Program-made: the position numbers and the translations under genes
In this document: piece after piece, positions 29,517 to 39,849 of the stretch
Position numbering within the stretch: position 1 is the stretch's first letter
Layout: each line of letters starts with the position of its first letter
Source: Alphaproteobacteria bacterium
Lineage (GTDB): Bacteria; Pseudomonadota; Alphaproteobacteria; Micavibrionales; Micavibrionaceae
Reading direction: 5' to 3'
DNA: 50,349 nt
Assembly: GCA_021208265.1 (NCBI GenBank)
Contig: JAJOJU010000053.1
Span: forward strand, 1-50,349
The notes under the pieces: model-generated
Seen by the model: only the letters and a program-made list of their open reading frames with translations
Databases searched by the model: none
Told to the model about the DNA's origin: nothing

Positions 29517-30223
29517 CGTGATAACGATACCCCGCCCCGTAAACGGTTTCTATGCCGTCAAAGCCGGTATCAACATCCCGGAATTTTTTTGCGCAGGCGC
29601 TTGATGTGGGAATCAATGGCCCGTGCATCGCCCGTATTATCGGTGCCGAAGGCGGCTTCCGCCAGATCTTCGCGGCTTTTTACATGCCCCGGCGGGTTCG
29701 CCAGTGTTTTGATCAGCAGATATTCTGTAACCGTCAGGCTGACCGTCTGCCCCTTCCACAAACATAAATGCCGAGCATCATCAAGGCTTAAGTTGCTGGC
29801 GGGTGTGTCATTCGCCGGGGGTTTTTGATTGGAAGGCTGTGCGGTTTGCGGATGGTGGCGGCGCAGCACAGCGCGGATTCGCTCCAGCAGCAGGCGCTGC
29901 GAAAAAGGTTTGGTGATGTAATCATCCGCCCCCAACCGCAGACCAATCGCCTCATCCACCTCATCATCCTTGGATGTCAGGAAAATAACAGGCGTGTCGG
30001 ATGTATTGCGGAGGCGGGTTAAAACCTCGATCCCGTCCATCCGCGGCATTTTAACATCCAGCACGATTAAATCCGGCGGGGTTTTGAGAACACCTTCCAG
30101 CCCGGCTTCGCCGTCATTATAGATGCGGGTGGTATAGCCCTCGGATTCCAGCGTAATGGAAACGGACGCCGTAATATTCCGGTCATCATCAATCAGGGCA
30201 ATGGTGTGGGCGGTATCAGTCAT
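29509..30223 (-). CDS. chvI: response regulator, ChvI type (frameshifted)
   Basis: This OmpR-family regulator is the partner of ChvG. The receiver domain occupies about residues 8-120, with acidic residues IDDDRN, the phosphoacceptor in LIVLDVKMPRMDG, and KPFSQRLL; the winged-helix DNA-binding domain follows. The frame breaks in a run of seven T at 29584-29590; continuing in the other frame gives FRDVDTGFDGIETVYGAGYRYHDE and a stop at 29509-29511, the normal end for the family. The stop overlaps the start of chvG by 8 bp. Confidence 0.88.
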
Positions 30224-30253
30224 GACCCTGCCATTATGCCTTTTTGCGGCATT

Positions 30254-30970
30254 CTAGAGAAGGATTATCTCGCCGTGCTTGTCGCATGTGGGCAGGCAGA
30301 AGGGAATAATATCCGTTGCCGCTTGTTCCGGCGTTTTTGTTGCGCCCGGAAAGCCGCCGGGGAAAGCCCCTTGCAGCATTTTGGTATCAACTATGCCGGG
30401 GTGAACGGCGTTGATTTTCATGTTGGTTTCTTTGGTTTCTAGTGCGTATGTCTGGGCGAATGTTTCCAGCGCCGCCTTGCTGGCGCAATATGGTCCCCAG
30501 TACGCCATGGGCTTTTGTGCCAGAAGCGATGTTAAAAACACACCGCGCGCGGCCGGGGCCGTACGCATCAGTGGATCAACGGAACGTACGAGACGTACAT
30601 TGCTCATGAAATTGAGCGTCATCACGTTTTCAAATTCTTTAGGGCGGATATGGGTAACGGGGCTTAACGGACCTAACATCCCGGCATTGGCGACCAGAAT
30701 ATCCAGCTTGCCAAATCTTTCTGCCAGAGAGGGGCCGATTTTATCAACTTCATCCAGCTTGCCGAGATCGATGGGCAGTAATGTGGCGCTGCCGCCGATG
30801 GCCTGAATACGGTCATCCAGTTCCTCAAGCCCCCCTTGCGTACGGGCGGCGGCAATGATATGCGCACCCTTTTCCGCCAGCTGGAAGGCGATTTCTGCGC
30901 CGATGCCGCGTGAAGCGCCTGTGACAAGGGCAATCTGACCATCCAGTGGTTTGGCTGAGGACGTATTCAT
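30254..30970 (-). CDS. SDR-family oxidoreductase
   Basis: The 238-residue product is a classical short-chain dehydrogenase/reductase. The NAD(P)-binding motif is TGASRGIG (about residue 18), followed by NAG at about residue 95, a catalytic Ser (FLTSLLA) and YCASK (Tyr and Lys) at about residue 160. The substrate cannot be told from sequence. It lies 9 bp downstream of purF in the same direction, a frequent arrangement in alphaproteobacteria. Confidence 0.9.
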   Translation of the reverse strand: MNTSSAKPLDGQIALVTGASRGIGAEIAFQLAEKGAHIIAAARTQGGLEELDDRIQAIGGSATLLPIDLGKLDEVDKIGPSLAERFGKLDILVANAGMLGPLSPVTHIRPKEFENVMTLNFMSNVRLVRSVDPLMRTAPAARGVFLTSLLAQKPMAYWGPYCASKAALETFAQTYALETKETNMKINAVHPGIVDTKMLQGAFPGGFPGATKTPEQAATDIIPFCLPTCDKHGEIILL

Positions 30971-30979
30971 GGGTGTATA

Positions 30980-32482
30980 TTAACCTTTCGCGCCGCCGGT
31001 TTTGCCGCTGCGTTCCTGCAGGCGTGTGACCTTGATGCCGGTCCAGTTGTTTTCATGGTCTTTCAGATCAACCGGGTAATCACCCGTGAAACAGGCATCG
31101 CAATATTGCGGTTTATCATTGTTACGGCCCGTTTCACCCATAGCGCGGTAAAGGCCATCGGTCGAGATATAGGCCAGTGAATCCGCGCCGATATAGCGGG
31201 CGATTTTTTCGACATTCATCTTATGGGCCAACAATTCCTCGGTCGAAGGCGTGTCAATCCCGTAAAAACAGCTATGCGCAGTTGGCGGTGATGAAATGCG
31301 CATATGCACTTCCCGCGCGCCGGCATTGCGCATCATCTCCACAATCTTGCGGGATGTCGTGCCGCGCACGATGGAATCATCGACCAGAATAATTGATTTT
31401 CCTTCGATAAAGGCGCGGTTGGCATTGTGTTTCAGGCGTACGCCTAAATGGCGGATTTTATCGGACGGTTCAATAAATGTGCGGCCCACATAATGATTGC
31501 GGATGATGCCGAGTTCAAACGGCAAGCCGGATCCTTGCGCGTAACCAATGGCCGAAGGGACGCCGCTGTCGGGGACGGGGATAACAACATCCGCGCCGGG
31601 GCAGGGGGCTTCCTTGGCCAGCTCCACGCCGATATTCTTGCGCATTTCATAAACGGATTTACCTTCCATGCGGCTGTCGGGGCGCGCGAAATACACATAT
31701 TCAAAAATGCAAAAACGGCTTTTGTCGCGAGAGAAAGGGAAATCGCTTTTAATTCCGTCCTTGCCGATTGTAATCATTTCACCGGGCTGTACGTCTCGTA
31801 CGTGTTCGGCGCCGATAATGTCAAACGCGCAAGTCTCTGATGCCAGTGTATAAGCTTCACCAGAAGCCGTTTCCAGCTTGCCCAGCGCCAACGGACGAAT
31901 GCCATAAGGGTCACGTACACCGATCAGCTGGTCTTGCGCGATGGCAACCAATGAATAGGCGCCCTCAATACGGCCCAGCGCATCAATCAGGCGCTCCTGT
32001 ACTGTTTTCTTGGGTGATAGCGCCAGCAGGTGCAAAATGACTTCCGTATCGCTGGTGGACTGAAAAATCGCGCCCTTGCTAACTAATTCGCTACGCAGGA
32101 TATGTGCATTCGTGAGGTTTCCATTATGTGCCACGCTAAACCCGCCGGAGGATAAATCCGCGTAGAAAGGCTGGATGTTACGCATATTGCCTTCACCCGT
32201 GGTGGCGTAACGGTTATGCCCGATAGCGGTATAACCTTTCAGGCGTTCAATAGTGGCGGCATCGCCAAAGGTGCTGTCAACCAGCCCCAGTGCGCGTTTG
32301 GAATAAAAACTATCGCCATCATGCGTCACAATCCCGCAGGCTTCCTGACCCCGGTGCTGAAGGGCATGGAGACCGAGCGCGGTGAGTGCTGCCGCTTCCT
32401 CATGCCCGAACACGCCGAATACGCCGCATTCTTCATGCAGCTTGTCGTCATCAAAATCAGCGCTATTGAGGGGGCGTGTCAT
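30980..32482 (-). CDS. purF: amidophosphoribosyltransferase
   Basis: PurF makes 5-phosphoribosylamine from PRPP and glutamine, the committed step of purine synthesis. The 500-residue protein has the N-terminal nucleophile glutaminase (CGVFGVFG, where Cys is exposed after removal of a short propeptide, MTRPLNSADFDDDKLHEE) and the PRPP-binding loop SIILVDDSIVRGTTSRKIVEMM. I use the ATG at 32482; the frame is open further, but that part overlaps cvpA. The cysteines near the end (YCDACFTGDYPV) fit the Fe-S-type PurF. It overlaps the end of cvpA by 20 bp. Confidence 0.97.
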   Translation of the reverse strand: MTRPLNSADFDDDKLHEECGVFGVFGHEEAAALTALGLHALQHRGQEACGIVTHDGDSFYSKRALGLVDSTFGDAATIERLKGYTAIGHNRYATTGEGNMRNIQPFYADLSSGGFSVAHNGNLTNAHILRSELVSKGAIFQSTSDTEVILHLLALSPKKTVQERLIDALGRIEGAYSLVAIAQDQLIGVRDPYGIRPLALGKLETASGEAYTLASETCAFDIIGAEHVRDVQPGEMITIGKDGIKSDFPFSRDKSRFCIFEYVYFARPDSRMEGKSVYEMRKNIGVELAKEAPCPGADVVIPVPDSGVPSAIGYAQGSGLPFELGIIRNHYVGRTFIEPSDKIRHLGVRLKHNANRAFIEGKSIILVDDSIVRGTTSRKIVEMMRNAGAREVHMRISSPPTAHSCFYGIDTPSTEELLAHKMNVEKIARYIGADSLAYISTDGLYRAMGETGRNNDKPQYCDACFTGDYPVDLKDHENNWTGIKVTRLQERSGKTGGAKG

Positions 32483-33307
32483 GAGGGGCGGTACTTTCGT
32501 TACTTTCAGTGGCGGGAGCAGGAGCTTCTTGTGGTGGTACGGATTCAGGCTGCGGCGGGGTTTTATCCTTGAACAGCTCATCCATTTGCTGACGAAATTC
32601 CTCGGTATACCCCTTTTCCGGTGCGGACGCAGCAGGTGCCTGCGGCAAGGATTTTAATATCTCTTCCGGCTTGATACCGCTTTTGATCGCATCTTCAATT
32701 TTTTTGGCTGTATCGCCGCCCAGCAGCTTCATTTGTTCCAGTTTCTGGCGGGCGTCCGGCTCAGCTGTTTTGCTCTGATCCGGTGTATCGAAGCTGCCTT
32801 CAGGTAGCAGGCCCATCAACCAGCTTGAGCCCATATCCAGATAAATCCGGCTTTTACTGCCGGCAAACCAGTCATCCAGCTTGGTGGGAGAGCAAAGAGT
32901 TTCACGGGGATAAAGGCCAATGAAAGAATAACAAACCCCCGGGCAATACCGAATATCACGCCCAGCGTACGGTCAACGGCGCCAAGGCCGATCTTGCGGG
33001 CCGTTTCTGCCAGAATATGACTGACAATCGAAAGCACAATCAGAACGCCGAGGAATACAGCGCCGTAGGAAAGGACATCCGCCACAATCGTGTAGGGCAC
33101 CATGTCGAACAGCTCCGGCACGGGTTCGCCTTCCTTGACGCCCAGCCAGAGGCGGATCATCGGGCTTAACGCCGGACCCGCATAATAAGCGGCGGCCAGC
33201 GCACCCAGCGTACCAAAAATCGTCAGAATTTCGCGTATAAAGCCGCGTAAGAAAGAGATGAGGGCGGAGACCAAGAGGACAAGCCCCACAAGAATATCAA
33301 TGACCAT
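32463..33307 (-). CDS. cvpA: CvpA family protein (frameshifted)
   Basis: CvpA is an inner-membrane protein named for colicin V production; its function is unclear. Four hydrophobic segments occupy about residues 1-20, 25-50, 60-100 and 110-140, starting MVIDILVGLVLLVSALISFLR. Two frames join near 32885-32887 (CCC on the minus strand), after which LDDWFAGSK and a Pro/Glu-rich cytoplasmic tail follow (EEFRQQMDELFKDK, then APAPATES). The full length would be about 281 residues; the tail is longer than in E. coli CvpA. It is between radA and purF, the usual position. Confidence 0.85.
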
Positions 33308-33374
33308 TTTAGGCGTTTTCCATTTGCTTGACTGTCATCAAGAGATAAGGCGTTTTCCGGTAAAAAGCAAGGGG

Positions 33375-34775
33375 TTAGCCCGTTCCCCCAATATCAGCTG
33401 CCAAATCATAAATGTGGTTCAGGGCGCGGGTTTTAATGCCTTCCACGGCGGGGTTGCCGCCCTTATCCTTCTTTTTAAATTGCGGGACGAAGGCTTCGGT
33501 AAAGCCGAGCTTTGAAGCCTCCTTAAGGCGTAAATCCGGTTGGCTGACCTGCCTGATTTCCCCGGCAAGGCCGATCTCTCCAAAAAACACGGCTTCCGGC
33601 GGCAGGCAGACATTGTTGAGCGCACTGATAAGAGCAGCAGCCACAGCCATGTCAGCAGCGGGTTCGTTAATGCGGATGCCGCCCGCGATGTTGAGGAAGA
33701 TATCATGGCCCGATAAACGCACGCCGCATCGGGCTTCCAATACGGCGGCGATCATGGCAAGGCGGTTGGGGTCCAGCCCCAGTACGGCGCGGCGTGGAGA
33801 GGCCAGTGATGACGGGGCGACCAGCGCTTGTACCTCCACCAGCAAAGGCCGCGTACCCTCCAGCGCTGCTAAAATGGCGCTGCCTGCCACGTTTTGGTGA
33901 CGCTGGGATAAAAAGAGCGCGGACGGGTTTTCGACCTCGACCAGCCCCTGATGCGCCATTTCAAACACGCCGATTTCGTCAGTCGGTCCGAAACGATTTT
34001 TGACGCTGCGCAAGATGCGGAACTGGTGGCTGCGGTCGCCTTCGAAATAAAGGACAGTATCCACCATATGTTCCAGCACGCGGGGGCCTGCTATCTGCCC
34101 GTCTTTCGTCACATGACCCACGAAGATCACGGCAATGCCTAAAGCCTTGGCGGAGCGGATGATTTCCTGAGCCGATGTGCGCACCTGTGTCACCGTACCC
34201 GGCGCGGAATCGATATGATCGATATACATCGTTTGTATGGAATCAACGATTACCAGAGATGGCGGATTAGTACGGTCCTCCATCGAAGCCACGATATCCC
34301 GCACATTAGTGGCTGATGCCAGCAGGGCCGGGGCTTGGCTAAGACCCAGCCGCTCGGCGCGCATACGCACCTGATCCACTGCTTCCTCACCTGAGATATA
34401 AAGGCAGCGCGCGCCACCCGTGGCAAGGGCGCAGACGATCTGAAGCAATAACGTGGATTTTCCGATACCGGGGTCGCCGCCGATCAGCGTGGCAGAACCC
34501 GGCACCAGCCCGCCGCCCAGCGTACGGTCGAATTCCTTCATTTTACTGGCAAGGCGCGGATATATTTTCTTTTCGCCCGATGATAACGGTACGAAGTCAA
34601 TCACGCGGCCCTTGGCCCGGCTGCCGCCGCTTGATAACCCCTTGGGCGGCCCGGTTTCAATTACTTCCTCAGAAAGCGTATTCCACTCCCCGCAGGATTC
34701 GCATTTCCCCGCCCATTTGCTGGTAACCGCGCCGCAGGAATTGCAGACATAGGATTGTCGTTGAGGTTTAGCCAT
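33375..34775 (-). CDS. radA: DNA repair protein RadA
   Basis: RadA helps branch migration of recombination intermediates and repair. The 466-residue protein has an N-terminal zinc finger (CNSCGAVTSKWAGKCESCGEW), a RecA-like ATPase with Walker A GGDPGIGKSTL, the RadA-specific KNRFG motif (VKNRFGPTDEIGVFE) and a C-terminal Lon-protease-like domain. Length is normal. It is upstream of cvpA and purF in the same direction (67-bp gap). Confidence 0.97.
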   Translation of the reverse strand: MAKPQRQSYVCNSCGAVTSKWAGKCESCGEWNTLSEEVIETGPPKGLSSGGSRAKGRVIDFVPLSSGEKKIYPRLASKMKEFDRTLGGGLVPGSATLIGGDPGIGKSTLLLQIVCALATGGARCLYISGEEAVDQVRMRAERLGLSQAPALLASATNVRDIVASMEDRTNPPSLVIVDSIQTMYIDHIDSAPGTVTQVRTSAQEIIRSAKALGIAVIFVGHVTKDGQIAGPRVLEHMVDTVLYFEGDRSHQFRILRSVKNRFGPTDEIGVFEMAHQGLVEVENPSALFLSQRHQNVAGSAILAALEGTRPLLVEVQALVAPSSLASPRRAVLGLDPNRLAMIAAVLEARCGVRLSGHDIFLNIAGGIRINEPAADMAVAAALISALNNVCLPPEAVFFGEIGLAGEIRQVSQPDLRLKEASKLGFTEAFVPQFKKKDKGGNPAVEGIKTRALNHIYDLAADIGGTG

Positions 34776-34850
34776 CTTCTTTATCTGTGCTTATTTAATT
34801 TGAATAATATAGAAATCGGGGGCGTACACCAGAATAAAAAACAAAAAGAA

Positions 34851-35741
34851 TTAGCCGATAACCGGTTCCATTTTATCGAGAAAATCAACGATTTCTGTTT
34901 CAAGGAGCTGCTTTATATCAGGCCGGTCAGTGGGGATATGCTGAAATTGTTTGTATGCAGGGCCAGTATGGTGGCGTAGACATCATATCTCACAGATTTG
35001 CCGCTTTCTTCTTCGTATCCTTGAATTGCATATTCAAGATATTCAGAAGGGACCCCCATAAAATCGGCGTAGATATTTTCAGCATTGCCAGTATGTGCGA
35101 AATCGATAAGGCCCGTTGCTGCGTCTTGTTCTCCCATGATATTTGTTATGGTAAAGTTACCATGCGCAATACCCTTTGCCATGTTTGATTGCAGATATGC
35201 ATTAGCCCGGCGCAGTTTTTCATTTGTTTCGCTCGTCATGGCGTCAACGGGCAAAATTTCGGTGGTGTCGCTTAAATCAATGCCAACAGGTTTTCCCAGA
35301 TCCATATTTTGTGTGCTGCTATGAAAACGAGCCAGCAGGGCCCCTGCGCTTTTGTAGCGATCTTGGTACAAATCTTTGCTCAAATGTTCCGGCTTGATTT
35401 TAGGAAGGCTGGAGCCGCCAACAATTGTCATGGAATATCGTGCCATAAAGTCTTGATGATCAAGTTCTTCAGGCGTTCCTATCAGGGTAGGAACTTCGAT
35501 ATTATCAAGGCCGTGGTCTTGAAAAGATCGCAGCAGAAATACCTCTCTGTGAAACTCTGTAATACGTTTTTTTCTCGGCGTCACTATTTTCCGGCCTAAA
35601 ATAGAACTTGGTCACGATGTCATCGTGAGCTGCCACAATCCCGGCATCACCTATGCCTAAAGCTTTTCCAGAGTTTTCATGAGGGAATTCATCAGGAAAA
35701 GCACTTACAACTTTTGAAAACTCACCGTCAATATTTTTCAT
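34851..35741 (-). CDS. APH-like phosphotransferase family protein (frameshifted)
   Basis: Joining three frames gives about 296 residues. Shifts are in a run of seven A (minus strand, 35567-35573) and near 34945-34955, where adding one A after CATACAAA continues into KQFQHIPTDRP and a stop at 34851-34853. The fold resembles aminoglycoside or choline kinases: MGEQDAATGLIDFAHTG supplies the metal-binding DFG-like motif, and IAHGNFTITNIM the Brenner-type motif. In the latter the catalytic Asp, normally HGD, is Asn (codon 35156-35158). The phosphoacceptor, if any, is unknown. It sits in a (-) block downstream of the heparinase-like gene. Confidence 0.6.
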
Positions 35742-35820
35742 AATATAAATTATGGGAAAATTTATAGAATGATGCAAGGCTTTTATCTGAATTATTTTTA
35801 GATATTGTGGAGGCAGATAA

Positions 35821-37491
35821 TTAAATTCCCTCGCGCTGCAAGGCCCATTTGATCTGGGTAAGGGCTTGGCTTGCTTGTCCGCTCAGCACAATTTGCAGGG
35901 TTTTGCGGGGTTGATTGTCCGGGCCCATGGCAATGGAATCCTCTAAGCTTAAATATCCACCTTCCTGAAAGAAGCGCCAGCCAATGCCGCCCGGCATGCG
36001 CACCAATACTTCCTGCCCATTTTGAATGAGAGAGGCACTGCAGCGCGGGTGCAAATGGAAGCGCAGCGCGAAATCAGCAGATTTCATGGGTTTGCCGATG
36101 CTGCTTTCCAGTGTTTCCTCGCCGCGCAAATCATGGCCTTTATTACCCAGATACAGGCGGCGGGAATGGATGAACCCGTTAAGGCCTTCATACCCGTCAT
36201 GGCTGGATTCCGCGAGCTGGTAATCTTTCCCATCCATACGGCGTGTACCCGCCCGGCGGCTTTTGCGGCCCAGTCCGCCATGAGGTTTGATTTCAAAAGC
36301 GTTACGTCCATCCATGGTGAGCGTGTTATGTGCGGGCGTTGAGCGCAGAACGGCTTGCCAGTCATGGCTGGTCGGGTGCGTACCGCAATTCACGAACACG
36401 GCCTCCCGCCCGTAGAAAAACTCAAAGGCCAGCGGCGCGGCATGGGTAAGCGCATCATGGCCCGGCGGCGGCGCGATACCGGTATCAAATATGACGCATG
36501 ACCGGCCGAGCGACAGGCGCTCATACCCTGTATGCGGCAGGCTGGCATAGGGCTTGGATGGCAGTACAGCCTGCCCCAGAGCCTGATCGATCAGCGCGGG
36601 TTCGGTGCGTTCTGTCTGATGGAAACGGGGGAGCATGCCGCGCCCGGTTCGGAAGAATTTAAGTGCTGTGCCAGCGCGTTCAATCGCATCTTCCAGCGTT
36701 TCCGGCGCTGGATATCCGCCGGAGCTGAGCGCCGTGCGGATATCCAGCAGCAGGCGGAATACCTCGAACAACAGGCCGGGGCTGCGGCTGATATGCCCGC
36801 CGTCTTTTAAGATCTCGGCCTGCATGGTGTGACCCAGCAGCGTTAAGCCTTCCTCGATCCAGTTTTCACGCCCCTCCAGCGCCAACCCGCTATACAGCAG
36901 CCCTTTGATCGCCTGAAAGCCGCAGGCGCCTGATATCCTCGCCGCGCGCGCGCCGCAGAGCGTTTTATGCAGGGTCAGCGCCTGATGTTCCAGCTGGCTG
37001 AAGAAAAGATCGCGAAAAGCTTCATCGCCGCTTTCCGGCAGGAAAATATCGGCATGCGCAATCCAGTTCGCCAGCCTTGTGCCCATCACACCGGGGGCGA
37101 AGGGGGTGAAGTAATCCGGCATGCGGGCGCTGCTTTTCATGACGCGGCACCAGTTATCAATCAATGTGAATCCGGCGCGCACGCTGTCTTCCCCCGCTAC
37201 GGCACGCAAGTCAGCCAGCCACGCGAAGCTGTGCAGATGTGTCAGCCACTCGGCGCTCATGCCGGGCGGCATCCAGATATTATGCTGGAACGGGTCGGGG
37301 AAGGCATATGTCTGACCGTAATGGGTAAAGGCCCCGCGCATCAGGGCCTCGCCCGCCGCCGCATCCCCCGCCCATAGCGGTGAGGGCTTGACCAGCAAGC
37401 GTTCGGGGATGTCGTGCAGCGCCTCCTCCTCCGATCCAGGCCTGAGCGGAAGGGCCTTGCGCCCCCATTGCGTTAAAAATTCCAGACTCAT
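35821..37491 (-). CDS. heparinase II/III-family protein
   Basis: The 556-residue protein belongs to the heparinase II/III-like polysaccharide lyase family, which cleaves acidic polysaccharides by beta-elimination. The helical N-terminal domain (about residues 1-310) includes GTRLANWIAH, and the beta-rich C-terminal domain contains HAAPLAFEFF, NCGTHPTSHDWQ and RSTPAHNTL, typical of the family. It has no signal peptide, so it is probably cytoplasmic. Next to rpe, as in many alphaproteobacteria, which suggests a conserved housekeeping role; the substrate is unknown. Confidence 0.88.
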   Translation of the reverse strand: MSLEFLTQWGRKALPLRPGSEEEALHDIPERLLVKPSPLWAGDAAAGEALMRGAFTHYGQTYAFPDPFQHNIWMPPGMSAEWLTHLHSFAWLADLRAVAGEDSVRAGFTLIDNWCRVMKSSARMPDYFTPFAPGVMGTRLANWIAHADIFLPESGDEAFRDLFFSQLEHQALTLHKTLCGARAARISGACGFQAIKGLLYSGLALEGRENWIEEGLTLLGHTMQAEILKDGGHISRSPGLLFEVFRLLLDIRTALSSGGYPAPETLEDAIERAGTALKFFRTGRGMLPRFHQTERTEPALIDQALGQAVLPSKPYASLPHTGYERLSLGRSCVIFDTGIAPPPGHDALTHAAPLAFEFFYGREAVFVNCGTHPTSHDWQAVLRSTPAHNTLTMDGRNAFEIKPHGGLGRKSRRAGTRRMDGKDYQLAESSHDGYEGLNGFIHSRRLYLGNKGHDLRGEETLESSIGKPMKSADFALRFHLHPRCSASLIQNGQEVLVRMPGGIGWRFFQEGGYLSLEDSIAMGPDNQPRKTLQIVLSGQASQALTQIKWALQREGI

Positions 37492-37526
37492 AAGTCCTCA
37501 AAGTTAAATAAGGCCGTGAGAGGGGG

Positions 37527-38188
37527 TTACCCTCTCAGGTTTTTGATATTGCGTGCGTAATGTTCGGGGCCGTCTTTGAAAACGGCTGTGCCCGCCACCA
37601 ATACATCCGCCCCGGCGGCAATGCATTGTTTGGCGGTATCGGGATTAACCCCGCCGTCAATTTCAAGATCGATTGTCCGGCCCGATGCATCAATCATGGC
37701 GCGGGCTTTTTCGATTTTGCCAAACAGCGGAATAAAGCTTTGACCGCCGAAACCGGGGTTGACGGTCATAATCAGGATCAGATCCAGCATATCCATCACG
37801 TGCTGAATGCTTTCAATCGGTGTGTGCGGGTTGAGCGATACTCCGGCCTTCACGCCGTGGGATTTAATGGTTTGCAAGGTTCTGTGTAAATGCGGCCCGG
37901 CTTCAACATGGGCGGTGATGATATCGGCGCCCGCCTTCACAAAATCTTCAATCAGCGGGTCAACCGGGGCGATCATCAAATGCACATCGAACACTTTTTT
38001 TTGAATGGGGCCGCAGGCATTTTTACGACAGGCGCGCCGAAGGTCAGGTTCGGCACGAAATGTCCGTCCATCACATCGATATGAATATATTCGGCGCCCG
38101 CGCTATCAATGGCACGCACTTCCTCGCCCAGCTTCGAAAAATCAGCCGAGAGGATGGACGGGGCAATGCGGACTTGCTGTTGGGGCAT
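37527..38188 (-). CDS. rpe: ribulose-phosphate 3-epimerase (frameshifted)
   Basis: Rpe interconverts ribulose-5-P and xylulose-5-P in the pentose phosphate pathway. About 220 residues are recovered by joining two frames in a run of eight T at 37995-38002. The parts are [17 protein letters not shown] and [16 protein letters not shown] (metal-binding His and Asp), then [20 protein letters not shown] and LEIDGGVN. All catalytic segments are present, so the break is an indel rather than decay. The ATG at 38188 matches the family's start. The heparinase-like gene lies downstream. Confidence 0.95.
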
Positions 38189-38294
38189 GACAAATAAACT
38201 CAAAATTCACGTGGTTTTCCGATGCGGAATTCACTTTCTTTATAGCAAGAAAGGGCTGCCAGTGTCACGCATTTATGATAGTCTGGAAACTACG

Positions 38295-38768
38295 ATGAAT
38301 ACGACACCTGCCCCGACCGCGCCGCGTGATCCCAATGCCCCGCCCAGCCCGTTCAGTGACCAGCTGAAGGAGTTGCTGGAAGCATTGGAGTGCCTGTACA
38401 TTCGCAATAACACCAGCGGTCGACGCGGGTTTTCCCAAAAATGGCCGCATGCCGCACCCTATGTTTTCGATGAGGAATTGACGGCCTTTGATGCACAAGG
38501 CGTGGAGAGTGATGATCATCGTGCCCGCCGAAAGGAGCTTGAAAAAGAAGCTGAAAAACGCCGGGATGAGCTGATTGAATTTCTGGAAACGCTGGAAGCA
38601 AAGTCCGTTCACGATGGCATGTTACAGGTTGAATTCGTGCGCGATATCATGATGCGTTACCGCCGCGACATGCTGCTTTACCTTTATGCTGTGCATATCG
38701 TTGATAAATTTGTACCGCCGCCGCCTGTGCCTCAGGCTGAGTCAGAAGAAGCCCAGGGCCAGGTCTGA
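38295..38768 (+). CDS. hypothetical protein
   Basis: The 157-residue product is soluble, charged and mostly helical. A Pro-rich start (TPAPTAPRDPNAPPSP) precedes a coiled-coil-like stretch with RKELEKEAEKRRDELIEFLETLEA, and a Pro-rich end (PPPPVPQAES). I do not recognise it. The start at 38295 is chosen because it is the first ATG clear of the divergent rpe gene. Its last 37 bases overlap the end of ctaA. Confidence 0.55.
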   Translation: MNTTPAPTAPRDPNAPPSPFSDQLKELLEALECLYIRNNTSGRRGFSQKWPHAAPYVFDEELTAFDAQGVESDDHRARRKELEKEAEKRRDELIEFLETLEAKSVHDGMLQVEFVRDIMMRYRRDMLLYLYAVHIVDKFVPPPPVPQAESEEAQGQV

Positions 38769-39777
38769 TACAACGTTGCGCTCATCAGGATAACCAGCAA
38801 GGCCGCACCCAGCTGGTGCAAGACCGCGACCGGCAGATATACCGCGCTTAACAGTGTCGCAATGCCCAGCCCCACTTGCAGGAATGTCATCAGGATCAGG
38901 AATTTAAAGCTGGCCTCGCTTCTTTTTTCACGCAATATCGCGCGGCCCGCATAGATGAAAATCAGGATCATAGTCAGGATCGCCAGCCAGCGATGGACAA
39001 ATTGCACAACCGGGATATTCTCAAGATAATTTCGCCATTCAGGGTTTAAAAATCCCATTTCCGGCGGGAAGAAACCGCCGCCCATCAGCGGAAATTCGTT
39101 ATAGACCAGTCCGGCATCCAGCCCCGCCACAAACGCACCCCATGTAATAGTGATGGCCAAAAAACACGAAGGTAAAAGCCCCGTGACGGAACAGGCAGAA
39201 ATGGGGGTTTTTGCGGGAAGCCGGAAAGGCTCATAGCCTCTAAAACCGTCAAGGCCAGCAGCAGGAAGGCCAGTGATAAATGCGCGGCCAAACGGTAATG
39301 GCTGACGGCAGGCTCGGCGATAAGGCCGCTTTCCACCATGTACCAGCCCATCACGCCTTGCAGGGAAAGCAATACAAAAAGCCCGGTGCAGCGCGCCAGA
39401 TGCCTGCCCAACAGGCGGCCCGTAAAGGCAAAGAACAGCAAAGGCAGAAGGTATATAGCGCCGATCAGCTGGCCCCAGAAACGGTGGAACCATTCCCAGA
39501 AGAAAATCTCTTTGAAATCGGCAATCGTCATCCAGCTGTTCTTTAAATGGAACTCCGGGGTCTGAATGTACAGGTCAAACACGCGCTGCCATTCGGCTTC
39601 GCTCAAAGGGGGCAGGATGCCGATCAACGGTTTCCATTCCACCATCGACAAGCCCGATTCGGTCAGGCGCGTAATGGCGCCGATCACAATCATCGCCAGC
39701 ACCGCGCCCACGCAGAAGAACAGCCACAATGCTGTTGCCGGAACGGGTTTCCGTATTTTTGTTGCGCTGCCAGTCAT
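38732..39777 (-). CDS. ctaA: heme A synthase, Cox15 type (frameshifted)
   Basis: Cox15/CtaA oxidises the methyl group of heme O to make heme A for cytochrome c oxidase. About 348 residues are recovered from two frames joined in the run of six A at 39159-39164. Seven to eight membrane segments are visible, with the conserved heme-ligand histidines in EWFHRFWGQ, AAHLS, VHRWLA and LHQLGA. LTESGLSMVEWKP is the N-terminal signature. The ATG at 39777 begins MTGSATKIRKP. It points away from pepA. No ctaB or cox structural genes are nearby. Confidence 0.92.
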
Positions 39778-39849
39778 GTAATTTTGATTTCTAATAAAAT
39801 TCGGAGTATGAATCAAAGGGTAATCTACTTTGTTTGAAAGGTCTTGCAT

